Shown: one piece after another, positions 1 through 5,256 of the stretch
Layout: each line of letters starts with the position of its first letter
Numbering within the stretch: position 1 is the stretch's first letter
Source of the DNA: Chthoniobacterales bacterium
GTDB lineage: Bacteria > Verrucomicrobiota > Verrucomicrobiia > Chthoniobacterales > UBA10450
DNA: 5,256 nucleotides
Assembly: GCA_013812515.1 (NCBI GenBank)
Contig: JACCTI010000308.1
Location: 1 to 5,256 of the forward strand
Direction of reading: 5' to 3'
Notes under the pieces: model-generated
Seen by the model: only the letters and a program-made list of their open reading frames with translations
Databases searched by the model: none
What the model was told of the DNA's origin: nothing
Made by a program: the position numbers and the translations under genes

Positions 1-293
1 TCCGCCGAAACTTCGGCTTTCGCTTCGAGTTGATCGTCCCACGACGACTCAGAACTTAGAACCAATCCTATCTCCTGACCGATGTCGACGGTCGCGCCGA
101 CTTCGGTTTTCCACTCACCCATCGTTCCGGCAAAGGAGGATTCAATCGGGTAAACTGCCTTGTCGGTTTCAACTTCGCAGAGCGGATCATCAAGCTCGAC
201 CGGATCGCCGGGATTCTTTAGCAGCGCGACGACTTTAGCGTTGCGAATGCCTTCGCCCATGATTGGCACCGTGATGGTTTGCGGGCGCTGCAT
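1..293 (-). other. E2 lipoyl (biotinyl/lipoyl-like) domain region of the fusion
   Basis: This is the part of the fused frame that resembles the N-terminus of a stand-alone E2 acyltransferase. It begins at an in-frame Met (291-293) followed by QRPQTITVPIMGEGI, the usual opening of an E2 lipoyl domain. EVETDKAVYPIES follows, with the lysine at 159-161 expected to carry lipoate and shuttle acyl groups between E1, E2 and E3. The fold closes around VDIGQEIGLVL, and a Glu/Ser/Ala-rich stretch typical of an E2 linker runs off the window. If translation restarted at this Met, a separate E2 could be made. The only purine-rich tract nearby on the minus strand (AAAGGGG) lies further upstream than a normal ribosome binding site, and no stop codon ends the E1 frame first. 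Confidence 0.85.
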
Positions 294-2384
294 GCTAGAG
301 GGCGCCGTTGTCCCCTTTGTAGCCGGGGGCGCTGACCCCGGCCGCGAAGTTGTGAGGGGTCGCGCCGGCCCCGGCTCTGCGACCTGAATGTTCCTTACGC
401 GGCCGGGGTCAGCGCGCCCGGCTACAACCGACATTGACTGCGTCACCGCGGCCACGATGCGCTCGACGTCCGGCAAGGCGGCATACTCGTAGATCGGGTT
501 GTAACCGATCATGACGTTCGCCTTGCTGACCAGGATCGGCGCACTAACAAGTTCGCTCCAAATCTCCGGCTGCGCGATCAAATGCGAGATGATCATTTGC
601 CCAACGCTGCAATTCTCACTGTCCTCCTGAACGACAACAAGCCGTCCGGTGCGGCGAACGGATTCCTCGATCGCCGCCCGATCCCACGGAACAATCGATC
701 GCAGGTCGAGCAGATCGACGCTGATTTCGCCGTTGATTTTCAAGATGGCTTCGAGCGCTTTCTCCACCGTGTTGCCCCACGCGATGAGCGTGACATCGGC
801 GCCGCTGTGCCGTTTGCGCGCGACACCGAGCGGCACCGCCATGACCGGCTCCGCGGATTCGTGTTCGGCCCAGAGCAGATGTTTCGGAATGAGGACGAAC
901 GTCGGATCTTCGCAATGCATCGCGGTCCACAACAGACCGGCCGCGTCTTCGGGCGTGCTCGGGATCGCGATGTTGATGCCGGGAAAATGCGCGAGGGCGG
1001 CTTCGTTCGCCTGACTGTGCCAGAGGCTTCCGCCAGGGAGGTAAGCGCCGTAGGGTGCGTAAATCACGAGCGGGCATATCCAGGTTCCGAATGACCGCCA
1101 TCGGAGCGTGGAGAGATTCGTCACGAGCTGGTTCCAAGCCGGCCCGATGAAGTCGATAAACTGCAGCTCGAAAACCGGCCGTTTTCCATACGACGCGAGG
1201 CCGCACGCCACGCCCATGATGGTCGACTCGGCGAGGGGCGAGTTGTAGACCTGCTTCGGGAACTCGGTCGAAAGACGTTGCGTAAGCCGAAAAACGCCGC
1301 CCTTTGGATCCTCGACGTCTTCGCCGAAGATGATGCGATCGGAGTTCCTTTCCAAACCGAGGCGCAGCGTCTTGTTCACCGTGTCGCCAATCCGATATTT
1401 TCCTGCGGGCAACACTTCGTCGCATAATCGCGGCAGCTCGCCTGTAACCTGCAATTCCAGCTCATCGGCGGTTGGATCCGTCTCGCGTTCCGCGTCGATG
1501 AACTCCTGACGCACACGCTCTTTGATCTCCTTGTCGAGCTGCGCGTAGTCTTCTGCGCTGAGCACGCCCTCGCTGATGAGGCGCTCGCTCCAAACGCGCA
1601 GCGGATCACTGTTTTCCAACTCTGCGATCTCTTCTACACTGCGGTAGAGCTTGTGATCATCGGAGCTCGTATGGCTGGAGAGTCGCTCCATGTTTACCCA
1701 GAAAAAAGCAGGGCCTTCTCCGGCACGCATCTTCTCGAACGCCTGCATCCCTGCGTCGTAGACGCTTTGCACATCAGAGCCAGCCACGTCCTGCCAGTCG
1801 TTAGGCTGGAAAACATCGAGCGCGCGGGGAGTGATCTTGTTGGTTGGGCTGCTGATCCCATACTTGTTATCCTCGACGACAAAGAGCACCGGCAGCTGGC
1901 GTTCTTTCGCGAAACAAACCGCTTCGAAGAAATCACCCTGCCGCGTGGCGGCGTCCCCGATTGTTGTCACAACCACATTTGGCTTCTGGTCCAACTGAAT
2001 GCCCCAGGCGATGCCGCAGGCGGGGAGAAGCTGCGCGCCCGTCGGCGTCGGCACACTCCAGATCTTGCGCGCGGAGTAGCTGTAGTGAGACGGCATCTGC
2101 CGCCCATGGCTCTGCCCTTTGCGCTTCGCGAAGTAGTCCAACGCGAGCTCGCGGGAAGCGACACCGCGACCGAGAACCAAGCCGCGGTCGCGATAGTAAG
2201 GACATACGTAATCGCCTTCCTGCATCGCGACGCCCAACGCGGCGAGCGCTTCGTGGCCCATGCCGGAAACGTGAAAGTGCCCTTTGCCCTGGCGGTTCAG
2301 GTTCTGTTCGCGCAGGTCGCCATGCCGGCTCTCGAGAAGGATCGTGAGGAGACGCAGCTTATCTTCTTTGCTCAGAGCAGGCAT
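1..2384 (-). CDS. 2-oxo acid dehydrogenase E1alpha-E1beta-E2 (lipoyl) fusion, C-terminus beyond window
   Basis: Thiamin-diphosphate E1 of a branched-chain/pyruvate-type 2-oxo acid dehydrogenase complex (cytoplasmic), fused to the start of the E2 acyltransferase. The frame is open for 794 codons with no stop before the window edge. E1alpha spans about residues 1-310: a PYYRDRG segment, then the ThDP/Mg motif GDAATRQGDF (D144) ending at N173 in EDNKYGIS, then the SHTSSDDHKLYR loop. E1beta spans about 330-650: FGEDVEDPKGGVF, NSPLAES with the cofactor-contacting Glu (E386), WHSQANEAALAHFPG and PSTPEDAAGLL. Residues 653-690 are a repeat-encoded Pro/Ala/Gly/Arg linker. Residue 698 onward is a lipoyl domain with ETDKA, lipoylated Lys K742. 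The start is the only ATG after an in-frame stop at 2445-2447; no clear Shine-Dalgarno is seen. E2 binding and catalytic domains would lie outside the window. Substrate (branched-chain 2-oxo acids or pyruvate) cannot be decided. The E1 assignment is firm; a single translated polypeptide is an inference from the open frame. Confidence 0.93.
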   Translation of the reverse strand, partial: MPALSKEDKLRLLTILLESRHGDLREQNLNRQGKGHFHVSGMGHEALAALGVAMQEGDYVCPYYRDRGLVLGRGVASRELALDYFAKRKGQSHGRQMPSHYSYSARKIWSVPTPTGAQLLPACGIAWGIQLDQKPNVVVTTIGDAATRQGDFFEAVCFAKERQLPVLFVVEDNKYGISSPTNKITPRALDVFQPNDWQDVAGSDVQSVYDAGMQAFEKMRAGEGPAFFWVNMERLSSHTSSDDHKLYRSVEEIAELENSDPLRVWSERLISEGVLSAEDYAQLDKEIKERVRQEFIDAERETDPTADELELQVTGELPRLCDEVLPAGKYRIGDTVNKTLRLGLERNSDRIIFGEDVEDPKGGVFRLTQRLSTEFPKQVYNSPLAESTIMGVACGLASYGKRPVFELQFIDFIGPAWNQLVTNLSTLRWRSFGTWICPLVIYAPYGAYLPGGSLWHSQANEAALAHFPGINIAIPSTPEDAAGLLWTAMHCEDPTFVLIPKHLLWAEHESAEPVMAVPLGVARKRHSGADVTLIAWGNTVEKALEAILKINGEISVDLLDLRSIVPWDRAAIEESVRRTGRLVVVQEDSENCSVGQMIISHLIAQPEIWSELVSAPILVSKANVMIGYNPIYEYAALPDVERIVAAVTQSMSVVAGRADPGRVRNIQVAEPGPARPLTTSRPGSAPPATKGTTAPSSMQRPQTITVPIMGEGIRNAKVVALLKNPGDPVELDDPLCEVETDKAVYPIESSFAGTMGEWKTEVGATVDIGQEIGLVLSSESSWDDQLEAKAEVSA
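317..427. repeat. Palindromic repeat, copy A, inside the coding frame (E1beta-E2 linker)
   Basis: Two 30-bp arms (317-346 and 398-427) are inverted copies of each other with one mismatch, beginning TTGTAGCCGGG and containing GCTGACCCCGGCC. They flank a 51-bp centre that itself holds a nested inverted repeat (GGTCGC at 358-363 with GCGACC at 379-384, inner GCCGG/CCGGC). On the minus strand it is read in frame as residues 653-690, rich in Pro, Ala, Gly, Thr and Arg. The E1beta core ends about 5 bp before it and the E2-like Met lies 24 bp after it. A decayed relative occurs at 2564-2684. It has the look of a dispersed, non-autonomous palindromic element (REP- or MITE-like); no target-site duplication or transposase is evident. 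Confidence 0.85.
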
Positions 2385-2439
2385 GGATATGGCGATTGGG
2401 AATTGATGAGTGAAACCGGAACGGAAGAGACTTCCTTCG

Positions 2440-2472
2440 AACTCTCAACTCGCGAGCCCCAACTCTCAACTC
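2440..2472. repeat. 12-bp direct repeat pair upstream of the E1-E2 fusion
   Basis: AACTCTCAACTC occurs at 2440-2451 and again, identically, at 2461-2472, a spacing of 21 bp or about two helical turns. On the coding (minus) strand it reads GAGTTGAGAGTT, with the nearer copy about 56 bp upstream of the start codon. Each unit contains an internal AACTC-type partial repetition. It could be a two-site regulator operator or simply a low-complexity spacer repeat; nothing in the sequence decides between these. Confidence 0.6.
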
Positions 2473-2563
2473 ATCTGCTATGGCAATGACGCCCGACCCA
2501 TCGGCTGGTTTCACAACGCTGGGAATACGATCTTCGAAACAATCGTCGGGGTTCGACAGAAGT

Positions 2564-2684
2564 TGTAACCGGGGGCGCTGACCCGGCTGCCGAGAGTCGT
2601 TGGTTCGAGCTCCGGAGGTATTGAAGTAGCCGCCTGCGCGCCGCGGCGGTCAACGGACTGCCGGGGTCAACGCCCTCGGCTACA
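2564..2684. repeat. Palindromic repeat, copy B, intergenic and decayed
   Basis: The left arm (2564-2587, TGTAACCGGGGGCGCTGACC...) and right arm (2660-2684, reverse complement TGTAGCCGAGGGCGTTGACC...) are inverted copies with several mismatches and a one-base indel. Both match the arms of copy A. The centre differs from that of copy A but also carries a small nested hairpin (CCGCC at 2630-2634 with GGCGG at 2645-2649). The total span of 121 bp is similar to copy A at 111 bp. Greater divergence between the arms suggests an older copy. It lies between divergent genes, so it is unlikely to act as a shared terminator. Confidence 0.75.
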
Positions 2685-2733
2685 GCCTCGCCGCGGAAAA
2701 GAAGCGCGGCACCGCCACCCTCTCATCGCATTG

Positions 2734-2756
2734 AGTTGCGCGAAGCGAAAGCAACT
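2734..2756. repeat. Small inverted repeat upstream of the antiporter start
   Basis: AGTTGC (2734-2739) and GCAACT (2751-2756) are perfect 6-bp inverted copies separated by 11 bp, ending 17 bp before the antiporter ATG. The position would suit an operator or a 5' hairpin in the transcript, but a 6-bp stem may arise by chance. Confidence 0.3.
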
Positions 2757-2763
2757 GCATAAG
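2736..2763 (+). promoter_or_regulatory. Weak sigma-70-like promoter candidate for the antiporter
   Basis: TTGCGC (2736-2741) and CATAAG (2758-2763) are separated by 16 bp, a poor to moderate match to TTGACA and TATAAT. Transcription would start about 10 bases later, just before the ATG at 2774. That would fit a nearly leaderless message and the lack of a Shine-Dalgarno. The candidate overlaps the small inverted repeat. Speculative. Confidence 0.2.
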
Positions 2764-2773
2764 CTCCTCGCCT

Positions 2774-3925
2774 ATGCCGGAAACCGCCGCGTCTGCTGCA
2801 CCGCCGGGAGGAGGTTTCGCGGAAACCATTCGATCGGAATACCCGCTGCTCATCGGCCTCGGCAGTGCCGCCTTTTTTCTCGCGTCGGGGAGTTGGCTCG
2901 CGAACACGGCCGGCAATCCACTTGTGTTCGCGCTGACTTTTATCTGGCTTTTCGTGACCGTTCTTTGGTCCGCAATTTCGGTCGTGCGCCACGCGGACTG
3001 TCTCGCGGTCAAGTGCGGCGAGCCTTATGGAACGCTGATTCTGACGCTCTCGGCCATCGCGATCGAAGTCATGATGATTTCGGCCGCGATGTTACATGGC
3101 GCGAATAATCCGACGCTGGCCCGCGATATGATGTTCGCCGTCATCATGATCGCGCTGAACGGGCTCGTGGGACTGTCGCTGCTCCTCGGAGGGCTGCGGC
3201 ACCACGAGCAACATTACAATCTTCAAGGCACAAGCGCTTATCTGAACACGATCATGACGCTGGCAGTGCTGGGTCTCGTGTTGCCGAACTTCACCACTTC
3301 CATGTCGGGCCCGAATCTCTCGATCGTGCAGGAAGCCTTTCTCATCGTGATGTCGTTGGCTCTGTATGGGATTTTTTTGCTGCTCCAGACGAAGAGCTAC
3401 AGCGCCCATTTTATGGAGTTCGGGAATGTGGGGGCAAGCGCCGATGCCGGTGATCATCATCACGTCACGGTGCGCTCGACGACATTTCACGTCGTGCTGT
3501 TGTTTCTGTATCTGATCGCCGTGGTGGTGCTGGCGGAGAAATTCGCGATTCCACTGGATAATGCGGTCGAGCGCTTTCGGATCCCGCAGGCGTTTGCCGG
3601 GGCGATTGTGGCCGCACTGGTGCTCGCGCCGGAAGCGTTAAGCGGCATTAAGGCTGCGATGCGAAATCAATTGCAACGATCGGTTAACATTCTCCAGGGA
3701 TCAGTGCTCGCTTCCATCGGGCTCACAATCCCCGCGGTGCTAACCATCGGAATGGTGACGCACCGCCCGGTCACGCTCGGGATGGAGGGCGGTAATCTTC
3801 CACTGCTGCTCCTTACCTTGGCCGTCAGCGTGGTCACTTTCGCGAGCGGCAAAACCAGTGTCTTGCACGGCTGCATCCACCTTCTCCTCTTCGCCGTATT
3901 TTTGTTGCTGATCTTTTCTCCGTGA
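2774..3925 (+). CDS. chaA: ChaA-type Ca2+(Na+/K+)/H+ antiporter (CaCA superfamily)
   Basis: Inner-membrane cation/proton exchanger of 383 residues, close in length to E. coli ChaA (about 366), expected to export Ca2+ and/or Na+ or K+ against protons at alkaline pH or high salt. About eleven hydrophobic segments are visible from residue 24 to the C-terminus. The first alpha-repeat shows SVVRHAD (69-75) then GEPYG (82-86) leading into a helix with Glu98. The second shows APEALSGIKAAMRNQLQRS (285-303) and NILQGSVLASIGLTIP (305-320). These are the signature regions of the family, with E83, E98 and E287 as likely transport residues. The central hydrophilic loop (about 206-235) carries DHHH, where E. 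coli ChaA has an acid-rich stretch. The ATG is the only conventional start after an in-frame stop at 2732-2734; no ribosome binding site is evident. Divergent from the E1-E2 gene and convergent with the peptidase. Family assignment is firm; ion preference is not readable. Confidence 0.93.
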   Translation: MPETAASAAPPGGGFAETIRSEYPLLIGLGSAAFFLASGSWLANTAGNPLVFALTFIWLFVTVLWSAISVVRHADCLAVKCGEPYGTLILTLSAIAIEVMMISAAMLHGANNPTLARDMMFAVIMIALNGLVGLSLLLGGLRHHEQHYNLQGTSAYLNTIMTLAVLGLVLPNFTTSMSGPNLSIVQEAFLIVMSLALYGIFLLLQTKSYSAHFMEFGNVGASADAGDHHHVTVRSTTFHVVLLFLYLIAVVVLAEKFAIPLDNAVERFRIPQAFAGAIVAALVLAPEALSGIKAAMRNQLQRSVNILQGSVLASIGLTIPAVLTIGMVTHRPVTLGMEGGNLPLLLLTLAVSVVTFASGKTSVLHGCIHLLLFAVFLLLIFSP

Positions 3926-4074
3926 CACCTCGTTAGGCCAAGCGCCTCCGAGCCCTCCATGTTTACGGAGGACGATGCTTCGCACACGAGCGAATATGCA
4001 CTGCGAGCGGTTACCGCACGCCCGCGCGCGAAAGTGGCAGCGGTTCCCGCAGTCGCCCTGTCTGCGGCCGGGCC
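3926..4074. other. Convergent spacer between antiporter and M13 peptidase
   Basis: This is 149 bp between two stop codons. Small inverted repeats are present: CCTCC (3954-3958) with GGAGG (3967-3971), GCGGT/ACCGC around 4007-4017, and CCGCAG/CTGCGG at 4047-4067. None is followed by a T-run on either strand. Any termination here is therefore not of the classical intrinsic kind, or is Rho-dependent. No gene is seen. Confidence 0.5.
4047..4067. terminator. Possible bidirectional terminator hairpin
   Basis: CCGCAG (4047-4052) pairs with CTGCGG (4062-4067) around a 9-base loop. It lies just after the peptidase stop on the minus strand and about 120 bp after the antiporter stop on the plus strand. 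The location suits a shared terminator, but there is no U-tract and the stem is only 6 bp. Confidence 0.2.
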
Positions 4075-5256
4075 TTACCAGATGTTCACTCGCGTGTCAG
4101 GCGGACGGATCATTGGCGAACCTGCGGGAATATCGAACGCTGCCGCAAACTCGTCGAAGTTCGACAGCGGTCCGATTGTCCGGAAACGGCCCGGCGAGTG
4201 CGGGTCGGTGTTCAATCGGAGCGTCTGCTCCTGATCACGCATATTTCCGCGCCAAATCTGCGCGAAGGCGAGGAAGAAACGCTGCTGCGGAGTGAAGCCA
4301 TCGATCTTTTTGTTCGCAGCCTCGGGATTCTTTGCGAGCGCTTTTTGCAAGGCCATGTAGGCGAGACGAACGCCGCCAATATCAGCGATATTTTCGCCCT
4401 GCGTCAGCTCGCCGTTGATGCGCTTGCCGGGCAGCGGCTCGTATTCCCCATACTGCGCCACGATCGCTTTCGCGCGCTCGTTGTAAGCGTCGGACGATTC
4501 CTTGGACCACCAATCGCGCAAGTTACCGACAGCGTCGTACTGCCGGCCTTGATCGTCGAAGCCGTGCGTCATCTCATGCCCAATAACGGCGCCAATGCCG
4601 CCGTAGTTGACCGCGTCATCGGCCTTGGGATCGAAGAATGGCGGCTGCAGAATTCCCGCCGGGAACACGATCTCGTTCATGTTCGGATTGTAATAAGCGT
4701 TCACGGTCGGCGGCGTCATGCCCCACTCGGAACGATCCACCGGCTGGCCCATTTTCTTCAGTTGCCGTTCCGTTTCGAACATCGCCGCACGAGCCGCATT
4801 CAAGACGAAGGGACCGCGGTCAATCTTGAGCGTGGAGTAATCGCGCCACTTATCCGGATAGCCGATCTTGACCGTGAAGGCAGCCAGCTTCTTGAGCGCC
4901 TCCTGCTTGGTTGGTTCGTCCATCCACTCCAACGACTTGATGCGATCACTCAGCGCCTCGCGCAGGTTGTTGACCATATCGAGTGCGCGCTCTTTCGCTT
5001 CCGGCGGGAAGTTCTCCGCCACGTAAAGTTTGCCGAGCGCTTCGCCAACGGCAGCGTCCGTGGAGGAGACGACCCGTTTCCAACGAGGCTTAATTTTCTG
5101 CGCGCCGCGCAGCGTCTGCTCGAAGAAGCCGAAGTTCTCATTCACAAAATCGTTCGAAAGCTCGGCCGCGGCGCCATGGATCAAGTTCCAGCGAAGGTAA
5201 GTTTTCCAATCCTCCAGCGACGTCTTCGTGTAGAGGTCGTTCGCGGCTTTGAAGAA
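4075..5256 (-). CDS. M13 family zinc metallopeptidase (neprilysin/PepO-like), N-terminus beyond window
   Basis: C-terminal 393 residues of an M13 endopeptidase, a family of roughly 650-700 residues that cleaves peptides outside the cytoplasm. The zinc site is HEMTH (4564-4578), with the third ligand Glu in GENIADIGG (Glu at 4393-4395, supporting Asp at 4381-4383). The substrate-positioning NAYYNPNMNEIVFPAGI segment precedes it (NAYYNP at 4684-4701). DPHSPGRFRTIGPLSNFDEF near the C-terminus holds the family's conserved His and Arg. The protein ends in VNIW, matching the usual C-terminal xxxW. The frame continues unbroken to the window edge, upstream of a TTG leucine codon at 5182-5184 that could be mistaken for a start; the segment LEDWKTYLRWNLIHG there is normal M13 sequence. 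A signal peptide, usual in bacterial members, would be outside the window. All catalytic residues are present, so the enzyme is probably active. No functional link with the antiporter is apparent. Confidence 0.95.
   Translation of the reverse strand, partial: FFKAANDLYTKTSLEDWKTYLRWNLIHGAAAELSNDFVNENFGFFEQTLRGAQKIKPRWKRVVSSTDAAVGEALGKLYVAENFPPEAKERALDMVNNLREALSDRIKSLEWMDEPTKQEALKKLAAFTVKIGYPDKWRDYSTLKIDRGPFVLNAARAAMFETERQLKKMGQPVDRSEWGMTPPTVNAYYNPNMNEIVFPAGILQPPFFDPKADDAVNYGGIGAVIGHEMTHGFDDQGRQYDAVGNLRDWWSKESSDAYNERAKAIVAQYGEYEPLPGKRINGELTQGENIADIGGVRLAYMALQKALAKNPEAANKKIDGFTPQQRFFLAFAQIWRGNMRDQEQTLRLNTDPHSPGRFRTIGPLSNFDEFAAAFDIPAGSPMIRPPDTRVNIW

Larger units (their letters stand above)
2385..2773. 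other. Divergent intergenic region between the E1-E2 fusion and the antiporter
   Basis: No credible gene lies here: short open frames have no recognisable protein and cross repeat sequence. The region should contain the promoters of both divergent genes. Next to the fusion gene it holds two 12-bp direct repeats (2440-2472). The middle holds the decayed palindromic repeat copy B. Near the antiporter there is a small inverted repeat (2734-2756) and a weak promoter-like pair. Neither flanking gene has an evident Shine-Dalgarno sequence. I see no riboswitch, tRNA or strong sigma-70 promoter for the minus-strand gene. Confidence 0.7.

Noticed and set aside
160..387. Plus-strand 75-codon frame across the repeat
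   Set aside because: Antisense of the lipoyl domain and repeat; no independent coding evidence.
317..427. Repeat as a CRISPR unit or transcription attenuator
   Set aside because: Only one copy at the site, with no regularly spaced array. It lies within an open coding frame and has no T-run, so the palindromic-element explanation fits better.
582..1094. Plus-strand open frame of 170 codons
   Set aside because: Antisense shadow of E1beta with low-complexity composition.
616..1425. Minus-strand open frame of 269 codons within the E1beta region
   Set aside because: It is an alternate frame of the E1-E2 gene; the translation is Arg-rich with no recognisable motif, while the overlapping frame carries all conserved E1beta motifs.
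1370..1440. Possible frameshift or gene boundary between E1alpha and E1beta
   Set aside because: Checked by codon phase: the GDAATRQGDF motif at about 1925-1958 and the GDTVNKT motif at about 1366-1385 are in the same frame with continuous coding, so this is a true alpha-beta fusion.
1653..2489. Plus-strand open frame of 278 codons opposite E1alpha
   Set aside because: Antisense shadow of a conserved gene in GC-rich DNA; no family resemblance, and it runs into the intergenic direct repeats.
3945..3971. CCTCCG/CGGAGG hairpin as an intrinsic terminator of the antiporter
   Set aside because: Short stem with a long or alternative loop and no following T-run; not convincing.
5175..5184. TTG at 5184-5182 as the peptidase start codon
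   Set aside because: The upstream codons continue in frame to the window edge and read as normal M13 sequence, so this is an internal leucine.

Overview
The window looks like chromosomal DNA of a GC-rich, probably soil or freshwater bacterium. The gene types and a palindromic GC-rich spacer repeat (core TTGTAGCCGGG...GCTGACCCCGGC) suggest the Verrucomicrobia/Spartobacteria neighbourhood. That placement is an inference from general familiarity with such repeats, not from any search. No phage, plasmid, IS, CRISPR or RNA genes are visible.

Layout: (1) Positions 1-2384, minus strand, form one uninterrupted reading frame that leaves the window at position 1. It encodes a 2-oxo acid dehydrogenase E1 alpha domain, then E1 beta, then a Pro/Ala/Gly-rich linker, then the lipoyl domain of an E2 acyltransferase. 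(2) Positions 2385-2773 are a divergent intergenic region with short direct repeats, a decayed copy of the palindromic repeat and a small inverted repeat close to the next start. (3) Positions 2774-3925, plus strand, encode a complete ChaA-type Ca2+(Na+/K+)/H+ antiporter. (4) Positions 3926-4074 are a short convergent spacer. (5) Positions 4075-5256, minus strand, hold the C-terminal catalytic part of an M13 (neprilysin/PepO-like) zinc metallopeptidase whose N-terminus lies beyond the window.

The three genes do not form an operon and no shared pathway is evident: central 2-oxo acid oxidation, cation/proton exchange at the inner membrane, and extracytoplasmic peptide degradation.

The most interesting point is the first gene. 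E1 alpha/beta fusions are known, but here the same frame continues into a lipoyl domain. The bridge between the normal E1 beta C-terminus and the normal E2 start is almost exactly one copy of a 111-bp palindromic repeat. A relative of the same repeat sits in the intergenic region just upstream of the gene. In one arm the reading frame is the only one of the three sense frames not closed by a stop. This looks like two adjacent genes joined into an E1alpha-E1beta-E2 polypeptide through a repeat that now encodes the interdomain linker.
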